From positions 1-9,014 of the forward strand of contig JAEDNK010000058.1 in NCBI GenBank assembly GCA_016302545.1: 9,014 nt of DNA, written 5' to 3'. Position numbers and translations under genes: made by a program. The notes under the pieces were generated by a model that saw only the letters and a program-made list of their open reading frames with translations, was not told the origin of the DNA and searched no databases. Shown one piece after another: positions 1 to 5,240 of the stretch; the first letter of the stretch is position 1; every line of letters begins with the position of its first letter. Source of the stretch: Bacillota bacterium (GTDB lineage Bacteria; Bacillota; Clostridia; Peptostreptococcales; Anaerovoracaceae).

Positions 1-238
1 CCAGCGTGAAGCCCGCCTGCTTCAGTGCAGTTATTCTTTGGATTTCTGCCATCTGGTTCATGGTATAATAGCGATAGCCGTTTTCGCTGTCTACATGGGC
101 CGGGTGCAGCAGACCCTGCTCCTCATAGAAGCGCAGGGCTTTAACTGTAATATGATTCATCTGGGCGAACATTCCTATTTTATATAGCTGAGGTTCTGTC
201 TTGTGTGTAAAAGCCGCGTGTTTCTCATTCATTCTCAT
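1..238 (-). CDS. MerR-family transcriptional regulator, N-terminal part (cut by window edge)
   Basis: Seventy-nine codons are visible, read leftward from an ATG at 238-236; the C-terminal effector domain lies outside the window. After a polar leader of about 18 residues comes a typical MerR winged helix-turn-helix: LYKIGMFAQMNHITVKALRF, then YEEQGLL and NGYRYY. The family binds hyper-spaced promoters as a dimer and untwists them when the effector binds. The start is set by GGAG at 251-248, nine bases upstream; a nearer ATG at 243 runs into a stop after two codons. The gene follows the ABC permease by 35 nt and is probably the last gene of that operon. The operon promoter carries a MerR-type palindrome, so autoregulation and control of the pump are inferred. 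The effector cannot be judged without the missing domain. Confidence 0.9.
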   Translation of the reverse strand, partial: MRMNEKHAAFTHKTEPQLYKIGMFAQMNHITVKALRFYEEQGLLHPAHVDSENGYRYYTMNQMAEIQRITALKQAGFTL

Positions 239-273
239 AGCATTTTTCTCCTTTTCCCAATTAACTCCTATGC

Positions 274-1014
274 TTATTCCCACTTGAAGGTTTTAACTGC
301 CGCTGTGCTGCAGACTGCTGAGATAACTGCCAGGGCAATTATGTTTACAAGGCTTCCGCTAATATCAGTCCCTATGCTCGCTGCTTTCATCAAATCAATA
401 CCTATACCCAAAGGCATTATGTCTGCCACTGCTTTAAGCCCTTCAGGGAAAAGTTCATATGGAATGGTTGCCCCAGAAAAGAATAGCATAGGAAAGTATA
501 AAATGGAAGTGGCCACATTTAAACTTTTGGTCGTTCTGCAGAGGGCAGCAGCCAGAAGTCCTATGGAAAACATGGAAATCAGGGTCAGCAGCCAGGCACC
601 GGCGAATGCAACGGGATTGCCATCCATACGATAGCCGAAAACGATTATTGCAGCAGCAGCGACGATAACCGCCGAAATTGCAGACATTACTCCGCTGCAC
701 AGTGTATCGGCTGCCAGAAGGCTGGCAGGGCTGGCGGGGCTGCAGTAAAGGTGCTTTAATATTTTCTTGTCTCTGTAATCCACCATCACAATTGGAATGC
801 TCATAAAAGCGCTGCAGCAGATTCCTACAGCAGTGAGTGATGCGAAAGCGCTCTGAATAAATGTGATATCAGATCCTGTTGCCGTTTTATTACCTGCTAT
901 AAAACCGATGAGAAGCAGTGTAACCACTGGCATGCAGAGATTGAACACGAACACGTCAGGCGACCTGAAAAAAAGCTTCTGTTCTATTTTATATAAAGTA
1001 AAAAATCTTTTCAT
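274..1014 (-). CDS. ABC-2 type transporter permease
   Basis: This 246-residue membrane protein is the channel half of an ABC exporter. It has a short cytoplasmic amphipathic start (MKRFFTLYKIEQKLFFRSP) and about six hydrophobic segments, near residues 22-40, 55-75, 100-125, 135-160, 165-185 and 220-240. Late in the protein, FFSGATIPYELFPEGLK followed by MPLG matches the re-entrant motif of ABC-2 permeases (drug, antibiotic or lipid export). The start at 1014 is chosen over an upstream in-frame codon at 1041 because AGGAGG lies at 1027-1022, and because the ATG overlaps the ATPase stop codon by one base (TAATG), which suggests translational coupling. The substrate is not evident; a MerR-linked two-gene ABC-2 system suggests a toxic small molecule. 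The partner ATPase is frameshifted, so the transporter may be inactive in this strain. Confidence 0.88.
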   Translation of the reverse strand: MKRFFTLYKIEQKLFFRSPDVFVFNLCMPVVTLLLIGFIAGNKTATGSDITFIQSAFASLTAVGICCSAFMSIPIVMVDYRDKKILKHLYCSPASPASLLAADTLCSGVMSAISAVIVAAAAIIVFGYRMDGNPVAFAGAWLLTLISMFSIGLLAAALCRTTKSLNVATSILYFPMLFFSGATIPYELFPEGLKAVADIMPLGIGIDLMKAASIGTDISGSLVNIIALAVISAVCSTAAVKTFKWE

Positions 1015-1767
1015 TAAATTACCTCCTCTCCCATGTACCACAGATATGCGTCTTCAAGATTGTCGTAAGGAGACGCAGCAATCACTGCACTGACAGTGCC
1101 TTCTGTAACTTTGCTGCCGTTTTTTATGAAACAGATGCGGTCACAGAGATTTTCGGCCTCCTCCATATAGTGGGTGGTCAGGAAAAATGTCATGCCCTCT
1201 GCTTTAAGCCCTTTAAGGGTTCGCCATACTTCCCTTCTGGCCGCCACGTCGAGGCCTGTGGTGAGCTCATCGAGAAAAACAATTTCCGGATTGTCTATAA
1301 TCGAGGAAAACGATTTCTGGATTGCCTATAAGAGAAAGCACCACGGAAAGCTTCTGCCTCTCGCAGCCGGAAAGCTTCATCACCGGACTTTTAATCAGAG
1401 ACAGCAGTCCGAACTGTTCCAGAAGTCTGTGATAATCGGCAGGACTACAGTAAAGAGAGGCGAATTCTTCACAGACTTCGCCCACTTTTATCGCGGCCTG
1501 ATATGCAGAGGACTGCAGCTGGACTCCCACCTTCTCGAAGATTTCTTTCCTGTTTGCAGCGACATCTTTTCCGAGAATACGGGCTTCGCCGTCGTCCGGT
1601 TTTTTGATTCCGAGAATCATTTCTATGGTGGTACTTTTTCCTGCTCCGTTGTGTCCGAGAAGTCCGAAAGCTTCTCCTGAGTTCACAGAAAGCGAGAGAT
1701 CGTCTACAACCTTGCGTCCGCCGAAGGACTTGCTAATATTGCGGACTTCGATGATGTCTTCATTCAT
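1014..1767 (-). pseudogene. ABC transporter ATPase, frameshifted by a 31-bp tandem duplication
   Basis: The N-terminal part (1767 to 1267, 166 residues) has Walker A GHNGAGKST at residues 38-46, a Q-loop near 83, a signature motif reading LSGCE (132-136) and Walker B IVFLD (152-156). It then runs out of frame to a stop. The remainder (from about 1299 down to 1014) resumes in another frame with a second IVFLD, the catalytic Glu and D-loop (ELTTGLD) and the H-loop (LTTHYMEEAE). The break is a second, diverged copy of a 31-bp Walker B segment. Removing one copy leaves 723 nt, an intact 240-residue protein, which is normal for this family. The signature is LSGCE rather than LSGGE or LSGGQ, a further sign of decay. 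AGGAGGG near 1782-1776 supports the start. The gene is first in the operon and overlaps the permease start. An assembly or strain-mixture artefact is the main alternative to a real lesion. Confidence 0.85.
1270..1331. repeat. Diverged 31-bp direct tandem repeat inside the ABC ATPase gene
   Basis: Two abutting 31-nt units, 1270-1300 and 1301-1331, match at 27 of 31 positions. The four differences are all transitions. Read in the gene's frame, three fall at third codon positions and are silent (CCA/CCG, ATC/ATT, TTC/TTT); the fourth changes Gly to Asp. Both units encode NPEIVFLD. Because 31 is not a multiple of three, the duplication shifts the frame. Confidence 0.93.
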
Positions 1768-1799
1768 TTGTATAACCCTCCTTTGTTTCTTATGGGAGA

Positions 1800-1831
1800 A
1801 TTGTACATGCTCCCCTTAAGGGGAGAGTCAA
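1800..1831 (-). promoter_or_regulatory. MerR-type hyper-spaced promoter and operator of the ABC-MerR operon
   Basis: Read leftward, the -35 is TTGACT (1831-1826) and the -10 is TACAAT (1805-1800). The 20-nt spacer contains the perfect 16-bp palindrome CTCCCCTTAAGGGGAG (1810-1825). A spacer of 19-20 bp with a central dyad between good hexamers is the hallmark of promoters activated by MerR-family regulators. The likely regulator is the MerR gene at the end of this operon. The ATPase start codon lies about 33 nt downstream. Confidence 0.85.
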
Positions 1832-1853
1832 GAGGGAAAATGAGTTATTTTGT

Positions 1854-1882
1854 TTGACAAATGCTCAAATATGATGTATACT
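1854..1882 (+). promoter_or_regulatory. Promoter of tRNA-Arg
   Basis: A consensus -35 TTGACA (1854-1859) and a -10 TATACT (1877-1882) are separated by exactly 17 nt. Initiation near 1889 would leave a leader of about 14 nt before the tRNA. It diverges from the MerR-controlled promoter, with 22 nt between the two -35 elements. Confidence 0.85.
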
Positions 1883-1902
1883 AATCGAGTACAAAAAAGT
1901 GA

Positions 1903-1979
1903 GCGCCATTAGCTCAATTGGATAGAGTCGCGCACTACGAATGCGAAGGTTAGGGGTTCGAGTCCCTTATGGCGCACCA
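1903..1979 (+). tRNA. tRNA-Arg (anticodon ACG), CCA encoded
   Basis: The cloverleaf can be read directly. The acceptor stem GCGCCAT (1903-1909) pairs perfectly with ATGGCGC (1969-1975), followed by discriminator A and encoded CCA (1977-1979). The D-arm is GCTC/GAGT with loop AATTGGATA. The anticodon loop CTACGAA has ACG at 1937-1939, which is expected to become ICG by deamination and read CGU, CGC and CGA. The variable loop has five nt, and the T-arm is AGGGG-TTCGAGT-CCCTT. Two oddities are a G.T pair closing the D-stem and a G.A mismatch (1930 with 1946) at the first pair of the anticodon stem. It is a single gene with its own promoter and terminator. Confidence 0.95.
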
Positions 1980-2019
1980 ACTAATACAGACACCCATAAA
2001 GGGTGTCTGTATTAGTTTT
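1979..2019 (+). terminator. Rho-independent terminator of tRNA-Arg
   Basis: A perfect 17-bp stem (1979-1995 with 2001-2017) closes on the 5-nt loop ATAAA and ends in TTTT at 2016-2019. The left arm begins at the last A of the encoded CCA, so the hairpin is directly joined to the mature 3' end and leaves no spacer for 3' processing. Confidence 0.9.
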
Positions 2020-2027
2020 GAGTTAAA

Positions 2028-2140
2028 GCATAGGGACTCGAACCCGAAAGGGCGTGGCTGTTAAGGGAGTCAGTCCGGTGGACTGACGAGTAAGCCACGG
2101 TTCAAGCGAGCCGCATGGGTCTCGCGCAGAACGGCAGAGC
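2028..2140. other. Structured tRNA-adjacent element (candidate RNA or repeat, family unknown)
   Basis: This stretch codes for nothing plausible but is dense in pairing. It opens with GGGACTCGAACCC (2033-2045), the exact reverse complement of the T-arm of the upstream tRNA. CC-GAAA-GG (2044-2051) is a GNRA-capped mini-hairpin. CGTGGCT (2053-2059) pairs with AGCCACG (2093-2099), and GAAC (2040-2043) with GTTC (2100-2103) extends that helix. Inside it sits an 8-bp hairpin, GTCAGTCC-GGT-GGACTGAC (2069-2087). A further hairpin is GCGAG (2106-2110) with CTCGC (2121-2125). The pairings suggest one long arm with a side hairpin plus a small 3' hairpin. An A-tract follows at 2141-2147. I do not recognise a named family. 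It could be a tRNA-derived repeat, an RNA gene or a leader; transcription is unproven. Confidence 0.45.
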
Positions 2141-2171
2141 AAAAAAATTTTATAAAATAATCAAAAACCTC

Positions 2172-2201
2172 TTGACAGTTGAGCGTACATTCAACTATAA
2201 T
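2172..2201 (+). promoter_or_regulatory. Promoter of the metal-efflux operon
   Basis: A perfect -35 TTGACA (2172-2177) and a perfect -10 TATAAT (2196-2201) are separated by 18 nt, with an A/T-rich tract upstream (2141-2165) that could act as an UP element. Such a strong core promoter fits one held off by a repressor, and operator-like dyads overlap and follow it. Confidence 0.9.
2177..2196. promoter_or_regulatory. SmtB/ArsR-type operator O1, within the promoter
   Basis: AGTTGA (2177-2182) and TCAACT (2191-2196) form an inverted repeat around an 8-nt centre. It fills the space between the -35 and -10, so a bound repressor would exclude RNA polymerase. The arms match those of O2, which suggests the same protein binds both. 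Confidence 0.7.
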
Positions 2202-2212
2202 TAAAGCATAGA

Positions 2213-2238
2213 TACAGTTGAACGAATATTCAACTGTA
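2213..2238. promoter_or_regulatory. SmtB/ArsR-type operator O2, just downstream of the promoter
   Basis: TACAGTTGAA and TTCAACTGTA form a perfect 10-bp inverted repeat around CGAATA. This resembles the TTGAA-N6-TTCAA core of operators bound by metal-sensing ArsR/SmtB repressors. It lies just after the expected transcription start (about 2208), so it should block initiation or early elongation. Its centre is 39 bp from that of O1, so two dimers could bind. Confidence 0.82.
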
Positions 2239-2272
2239 AAGACGGATATATATCGATAACAGGAGGCAGACT

Positions 2273-2494
2273 ATGAAAAAGACATACATACTGGAAGACC
2301 TTTGCTGCGCCAATTGTGCGGCTGCAATTGAAAGAGGTGTCGCTAAAATAGAAGGGGTAAACAGCGCATCGGTAAATTTCCTCACCACCAAAATGATTCT
2401 GGAGGTTGAAGAGGAAGGATACGAAGAAACCTTCAAGAAGATAAAAAAGATTGTAAAGAAAACCGAGCCGGACGTGACATTGAAGGAAATATAG
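2273..2494 (+). CDS. Free-standing HMA (heavy-metal-associated) domain protein
   Basis: This 73-residue soluble protein consists of one ferredoxin-like HMA domain. The metal loop reads DLCCANCAAAIE, with Cys11, Cys12 and Cys15. The usual CxxC is Cys12-Ala-Asn-Cys15; Cys11 replaces the Thr or Asp common in copper or zinc HMAs. The order strand-helix-strand-strand-helix-strand fits the whole length, with a Lys/Glu-rich second helix. AGGAGG at 2261-2266 lies six nt before the ATG. It is first in an operon with the P-type ATPase, which has no HMA domain of its own. It probably supplies the ATPase's metal-binding domain in trans, as a chaperone or regulatory domain. The CANCA loop favours Zn/Cd/Pb over copper, but the metal is inferred. 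Confidence 0.9.
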   Translation: MKKTYILEDLCCANCAAAIERGVAKIEGVNSASVNFLTTKMILEVEEEGYEETFKKIKKIVKKTEPDVTLKEI

Positions 2495-2528
2495 ACGGAT
2501 AGAAAATCCGAAGAGAGAGGAAATTTCA

Positions 2529-4385
2529 ATGAAAAAGAGAATGATAAGGCTTGGCATCGGGGCCGTACTTTTTGCTGCAGCGGCGGTACTGCCTATCGAA
2601 GAACCGATGGCGAAAGCGGCAGCTTTCCTGCTTCCGTACCTGATTGTGGGCTACAAGGTGCTGTTTAAAGCAGTGCGGAACATCACCTATGGAAAGGTCT
2701 TTGATGAAAACTTTCTCATGGCGGTGGCATCCATAGGAGCTTTCTTGGTAGGGGAATATCCTGAGGCGGTGGCGGTAATGCTGTTTTATCAGGTTGGAGA
2801 GCTTTTTGAGGACTATGCAGTGGGCAAATCGAGAAGGTCCATCGCCGAGCTTATGAACATCAGACCGGATTACGCCAATTTAAAGACGGGAAGCGGCGTG
2901 AAAAGGGTTTCGCCGGAGGAGGTGAAAATCGGCGATATAATAGTGGTAAGACCGGGGGAAAAGGTTCCTCTGGACGGCGTTGTGGTTTCAGGGCGTTCTG
3001 CGCTGGATACTGCGGCTCTGACAGGAGAGTCGCTTCCGCGAGATATAGAGGAAGGCAGTGAAATCCTCAGCGGCTGTATCAACCTGAGCGGTCTGATAGA
3101 GGTGAGAACAGAAAAGGAATTCGGACAGTCCACGGTGAGCAGAATCCTTGAGCTTGTGGAAAACGCTGCGAGCCAGAAGGCGAAGACGGAAAACTTTATC
3201 ACGCGTTTTGCGGCTGTTTATACTCCGGCAGTAGTGGGTGCGGCAGCAATACTTGCGGTTATACCTCCGCTGGTTATAGAGGGTGCGGTTTTCTCGGACT
3301 GGATTTACAGAGCCCTTAATTTCCTCGTCGTTTCATGCCCCTGCGCCCTTGTAATATCCGTCCCTCTGGGATTTTTTGGAGGTATCGGCGCAGCGTCTAA
3401 AATAGGTGTGTTGGTAAAGGGAAGCAACTACCTGGAAGCGGTTGCCAATGCAGAGTATGTAGTGATGGATAAGACGGGAACTCTGACTGAAGGAGTTTTT
3501 GAGGTGGAAAGCGTTCAGACGGAGGAAAGCTTTGAGGGCGGCGCGGAAAGGCTGCTCAAGCTGGCTGCAGGAGCGGAGAGCAATTCCGGTCATCCTATTT
3601 CTCTGTCCCTGATAAAGGCAGCCGAAATGCAATATGGATTTAAGACGGAGGAAATTTCCGTTTCGGAGATTTCGGAGATTGCAGGAAAAGGCGTGTCAGC
3701 GGTTATAGACGGGCACAAGGTTCAGGTGGGCAATCAGAAGCTGATGGAGGCAGAGGGTATTGGATTTAAAGCTCCTGAGAGAGCCGGCACGGTTGTATAT
3801 GTGGCTGTAGACGGAGTTTATGCAGGATATATCCTTATCGCTGACCGAATAAAGGAAGATGCCGAGGAGGCGGTTTGCGGGCTCAGGGCCAGCGGTATTA
3901 CTACCGTAATGCTCACAGGCGACAGCAGTACTACGGCGGAGAGCGTAGGAAAGAGGCTTGGGCTGGATAGAATTTATTCTCAGCTTTTGCCTGAAGACAA
4001 GGTAAACAGAGTATGCGAACTCCTTGAAGAAAAATCGGAGAGGGGCAAGCTCATATTCGTAGGTGACGGTATCAATGACGCGCCTGTGCTGGCAAGGGCA
4101 GATGTAGGCGTAGCCATGGGAGGTCTGGGGTCCGACGCAGCCATTGAAGCGGCAGATATCGTCATTATGGACGATAAGCCGTCCAAGCTTCTGGATCTGA
4201 TGAAAATCAGCAAGCAGACACTTTCCATAGTAAAGCAGAATATCCTATTCGCCTTGGGAGTAAAGCTTCTGGTGCTGGTGCTCAGCGCCTTGGGACTGGC
4301 CAATATGTGGGCTGCGGTTTTTGCGGATGTAGGGGTTTCTATGATAGCCATCATAAATTCCATGAGAACTCTTAAAGGAAAATAA
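2529..4385 (+). CDS. cadA: P1B-type heavy-metal ATPase, Zn2+/Cd2+/Pb2+ exporter (CadA/ZntA-like)
   Basis: This 618-residue membrane pump exports divalent soft metals at the cost of ATP. Motifs in order are: paired hydrophobic helices near residues 8-46 and 60-95; actuator TGES at 165-168; CPC at 270-272 in the metal-binding transmembrane helix; phosphorylation site DKTGTLTEG with Asp314; the SGHP motif with His355-Pro356; and GDGINDAP at 512-519. The last helices carry Lys579 and a D-V-G at 600-602. The pair K and DxG with CPC is the signature of the Zn/Cd/Pb subgroup (P1B-2). The protein starts directly at the first membrane helix; the usual N-terminal HMA is encoded by the separate gene 34 nt upstream. 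GAGAGGA at 2515-2521 is the ribosome site. The operon sits under two ArsR-type operators, and its sensor is encoded convergently 12 nt away. The symbol follows family resemblance; zntA would be equally fair. Confidence 0.93.
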   Translation: MKKRMIRLGIGAVLFAAAAVLPIEEPMAKAAAFLLPYLIVGYKVLFKAVRNITYGKVFDENFLMAVASIGAFLVGEYPEAVAVMLFYQVGELFEDYAVGKSRRSIAELMNIRPDYANLKTGSGVKRVSPEEVKIGDIIVVRPGEKVPLDGVVVSGRSALDTAALTGESLPRDIEEGSEILSGCINLSGLIEVRTEKEFGQSTVSRILELVENAASQKAKTENFITRFAAVYTPAVVGAAAILAVIPPLVIEGAVFSDWIYRALNFLVVSCPCALVISVPLGFFGGIGAASKIGVLVKGSNYLEAVANAEYVVMDKTGTLTEGVFEVESVQTEESFEGGAERLLKLAAGAESNSGHPISLSLIKAAEMQYGFKTEEISVSEISEIAGKGVSAVIDGHKVQVGNQKLMEAEGIGFKAPERAGTVVYVAVDGVYAGYILIADRIKEDAEEAVCGLRASGITTVMLTGDSSTTAESVGKRLGLDRIYSQLLPEDKVNRVCELLEEKSERGKLIFVGDGINDAPVLARADVGVAMGGLGSDAAIEAADIVIMDDKPSKLLDLMKISKQTLSIVKQNILFALGVKLLVLVLSALGLANMWAAVFADVGVSMIAIINSMRTLKGK

Positions 4386-4412
4386 AAGAAGCCGTCCTTA
4401 TTGGGCGGCTTC
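4383..4412 (-). terminator. Rho-independent terminator of the arsR operon, overlapping its stop codon
   Basis: GAAGCCGTCC (4388-4397) and GGGCGGCTTC (4403-4412) form a 10-bp stem with one G.T pair and a 5-nt loop. On the minus strand it is followed by TTTTATTTT (from 4387 downward). The arsR stop codon lies in the loop, and the T-tract overlaps the stop codon of the convergent ATPase gene. On the plus strand the hairpin is followed by GTTGC, so it is a poor terminator in that direction. Confidence 0.82.
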
Positions 4413-4739
4413 GTTGCAGTCGTGGCAGCAGCAGTCTTTGCCGTGGGCCTTGTGCTCGATGTGGGTAAAGGCGATATCGATGATATCTACAACGTGCTGG
4501 TCATCCAAAGAATAGAATATGTTTTTTCCGTCGCGGCGGCTCTTAACCAGCCCTTCGTCCTTGAGCAGGCGAAGCTGGTGGGAGACCGCCGATTTTGTCA
4601 TATCGAGAGCCGAGGCAATGTCGTTTACGCAAAGCTCATCTGTGGATATGGCGCAGAGAATCTTCATTCTGGTTTCATCGCCCACCACTTTAAAAAATGC
4701 GGCGGCTTTGGATATAAGTTCTTTTGATTCGTGCTTCAT
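4398..4739 (-). CDS. ArsR/SmtB-family metal-sensing repressor (CzrA-like)
   Basis: This 113-residue winged-helix repressor has its recognition helix around 47-60 (MTKSAVSHQLRLLKDEGLV) and wing at 66-77. The alpha-5 zinc site of CzrA/SmtB is complete: Asp80-x-His82, then His93-x-x-His96, with the same spacing as CzrA. The alpha-3 region reads ELCVND, with Cys37 but not the full CxC of CadC/ArsR sensors. The tail adds CCCHDC (103-108), a possible extra thiolate site. It should release DNA on binding zinc or a related metal. The likely targets are the two dyads upstream of the efflux operon, whose last gene ends 12 nt away on the opposite strand. The ATG overlaps the thioesterase stop (ATGA), and AAGGAG at 4756-4751 lies inside that gene. 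No operator-like dyad is seen ahead of its own operon. Confidence 0.93.
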   Translation of the reverse strand: MKHESKELISKAAAFFKVVGDETRMKILCAISTDELCVNDIASALDMTKSAVSHQLRLLKDEGLVKSRRDGKNIFYSLDDQHVVDIIDIAFTHIEHKAHGKDCCCHDCNEAAQ

Positions 4740-5212
4740 AGGGCAGGGTTCTCCTTTTTAAGTACATTTAAAAAAGTCGAGGTACTTGTGGCAATGATTT
4801 TGCCGGTGTCCTTGTTTTTTAGAACTGCCTCGGTATGAAATACGCTTTTGCCTGCCGAGACTATTCGCCCTGTGGCTATAATAGTGTCGCCAAGCTGGCC
4901 GAAGCTGATAAATCTGACGTCAATATCAACTGTGGGGCACCAGCTTCCGGAAAAGGCCGTAAGAGCAGCTCCCGCAGTATGATCGAGCATTGTGCATATT
5001 ACACCTCCATGTAATACCCCTGCTCTGTTAAGCTCCCACGGCTTTATTTCAAATTCTATGGTGACGGTGCTTGTCTGTATGTCGCAGTCCACATAATTGG
5101 CAGCCATCAGACTGTTGACCCTGCCCGCATGAAGACCGCTGTTTTCTTCTTCTATTTTCTTGAGATTTTTCATCACAGATTCCTTGTCTGTGAGGAGAAA
5201 TGAGTTCGCCAT
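4736..5212 (-). CDS. PaaI-type hotdog-fold thioesterase
   Basis: This 158-residue soluble protein probably hydrolyses an acyl-CoA or similar thioester; the substrate is not evident. The core motif of the PaaI-like group is present: LHGGVICTMLDHTAGAAL, with His68-Gly69-Gly70 at the turn and Asp77 on the central hotdog helix, the usual catalytic acid. The strands that follow (TVDIDVRFIS, DTIIATGRIVSAGKSVFHTE) give a single hotdog domain, which normally works as a dimer or tetramer. An open frame continues upstream to 5398 but overlaps the phosphodiesterase gene. The ATG at 5212 has AAAGGGG five nt before it and leaves a 28-nt gap to the upstream gene. Its stop overlaps the arsR start by four bases. 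It sits mid-operon; a link to metal homeostasis is not implied. Confidence 0.87.
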   Translation of the reverse strand: MANSFLLTDKESVMKNLKKIEEENSGLHAGRVNSLMAANYVDCDIQTSTVTIEFEIKPWELNRAGVLHGGVICTMLDHTAGAALTAFSGSWCPTVDIDVRFISFGQLGDTIIATGRIVSAGKSVFHTEAVLKNKDTGKIIATSTSTFLNVLKKENPAL

Positions 5213-5240
5213 GGTTTCCCCTTTCTGAATATATGCTACT

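Noticed and set aside
1014..1331. Programmed frameshifting in the ABC ATPase gene.
   Set aside because: No slippery heptamer with a stimulatory structure is evident. The frame change is fully explained by a 31-bp duplication that repeats Walker B residues, which a programmed event would not do.
1954..2045. Integration site (attL/attR) at the tRNA 3' end.
   Set aside because: The repeated tRNA segment is inverted, not direct, and no integrase or phage gene is present.
2126..2147. Terminator ending in the A7 tract.
   Set aside because: On the plus strand the tract is A, not T. On the minus strand the T-tract precedes rather than follows the hairpins.
2201..2557. Minus-strand open frames across the HMA gene.
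   Set aside because: They are antisense to a clear HMA protein and cover the operator region, with no recognisable product or ribosome site.
4401..4727. Plus-strand open frame opposite arsR.
   Set aside because: It is a shadow of a well-supported ArsR gene and lacks a ribosome site.
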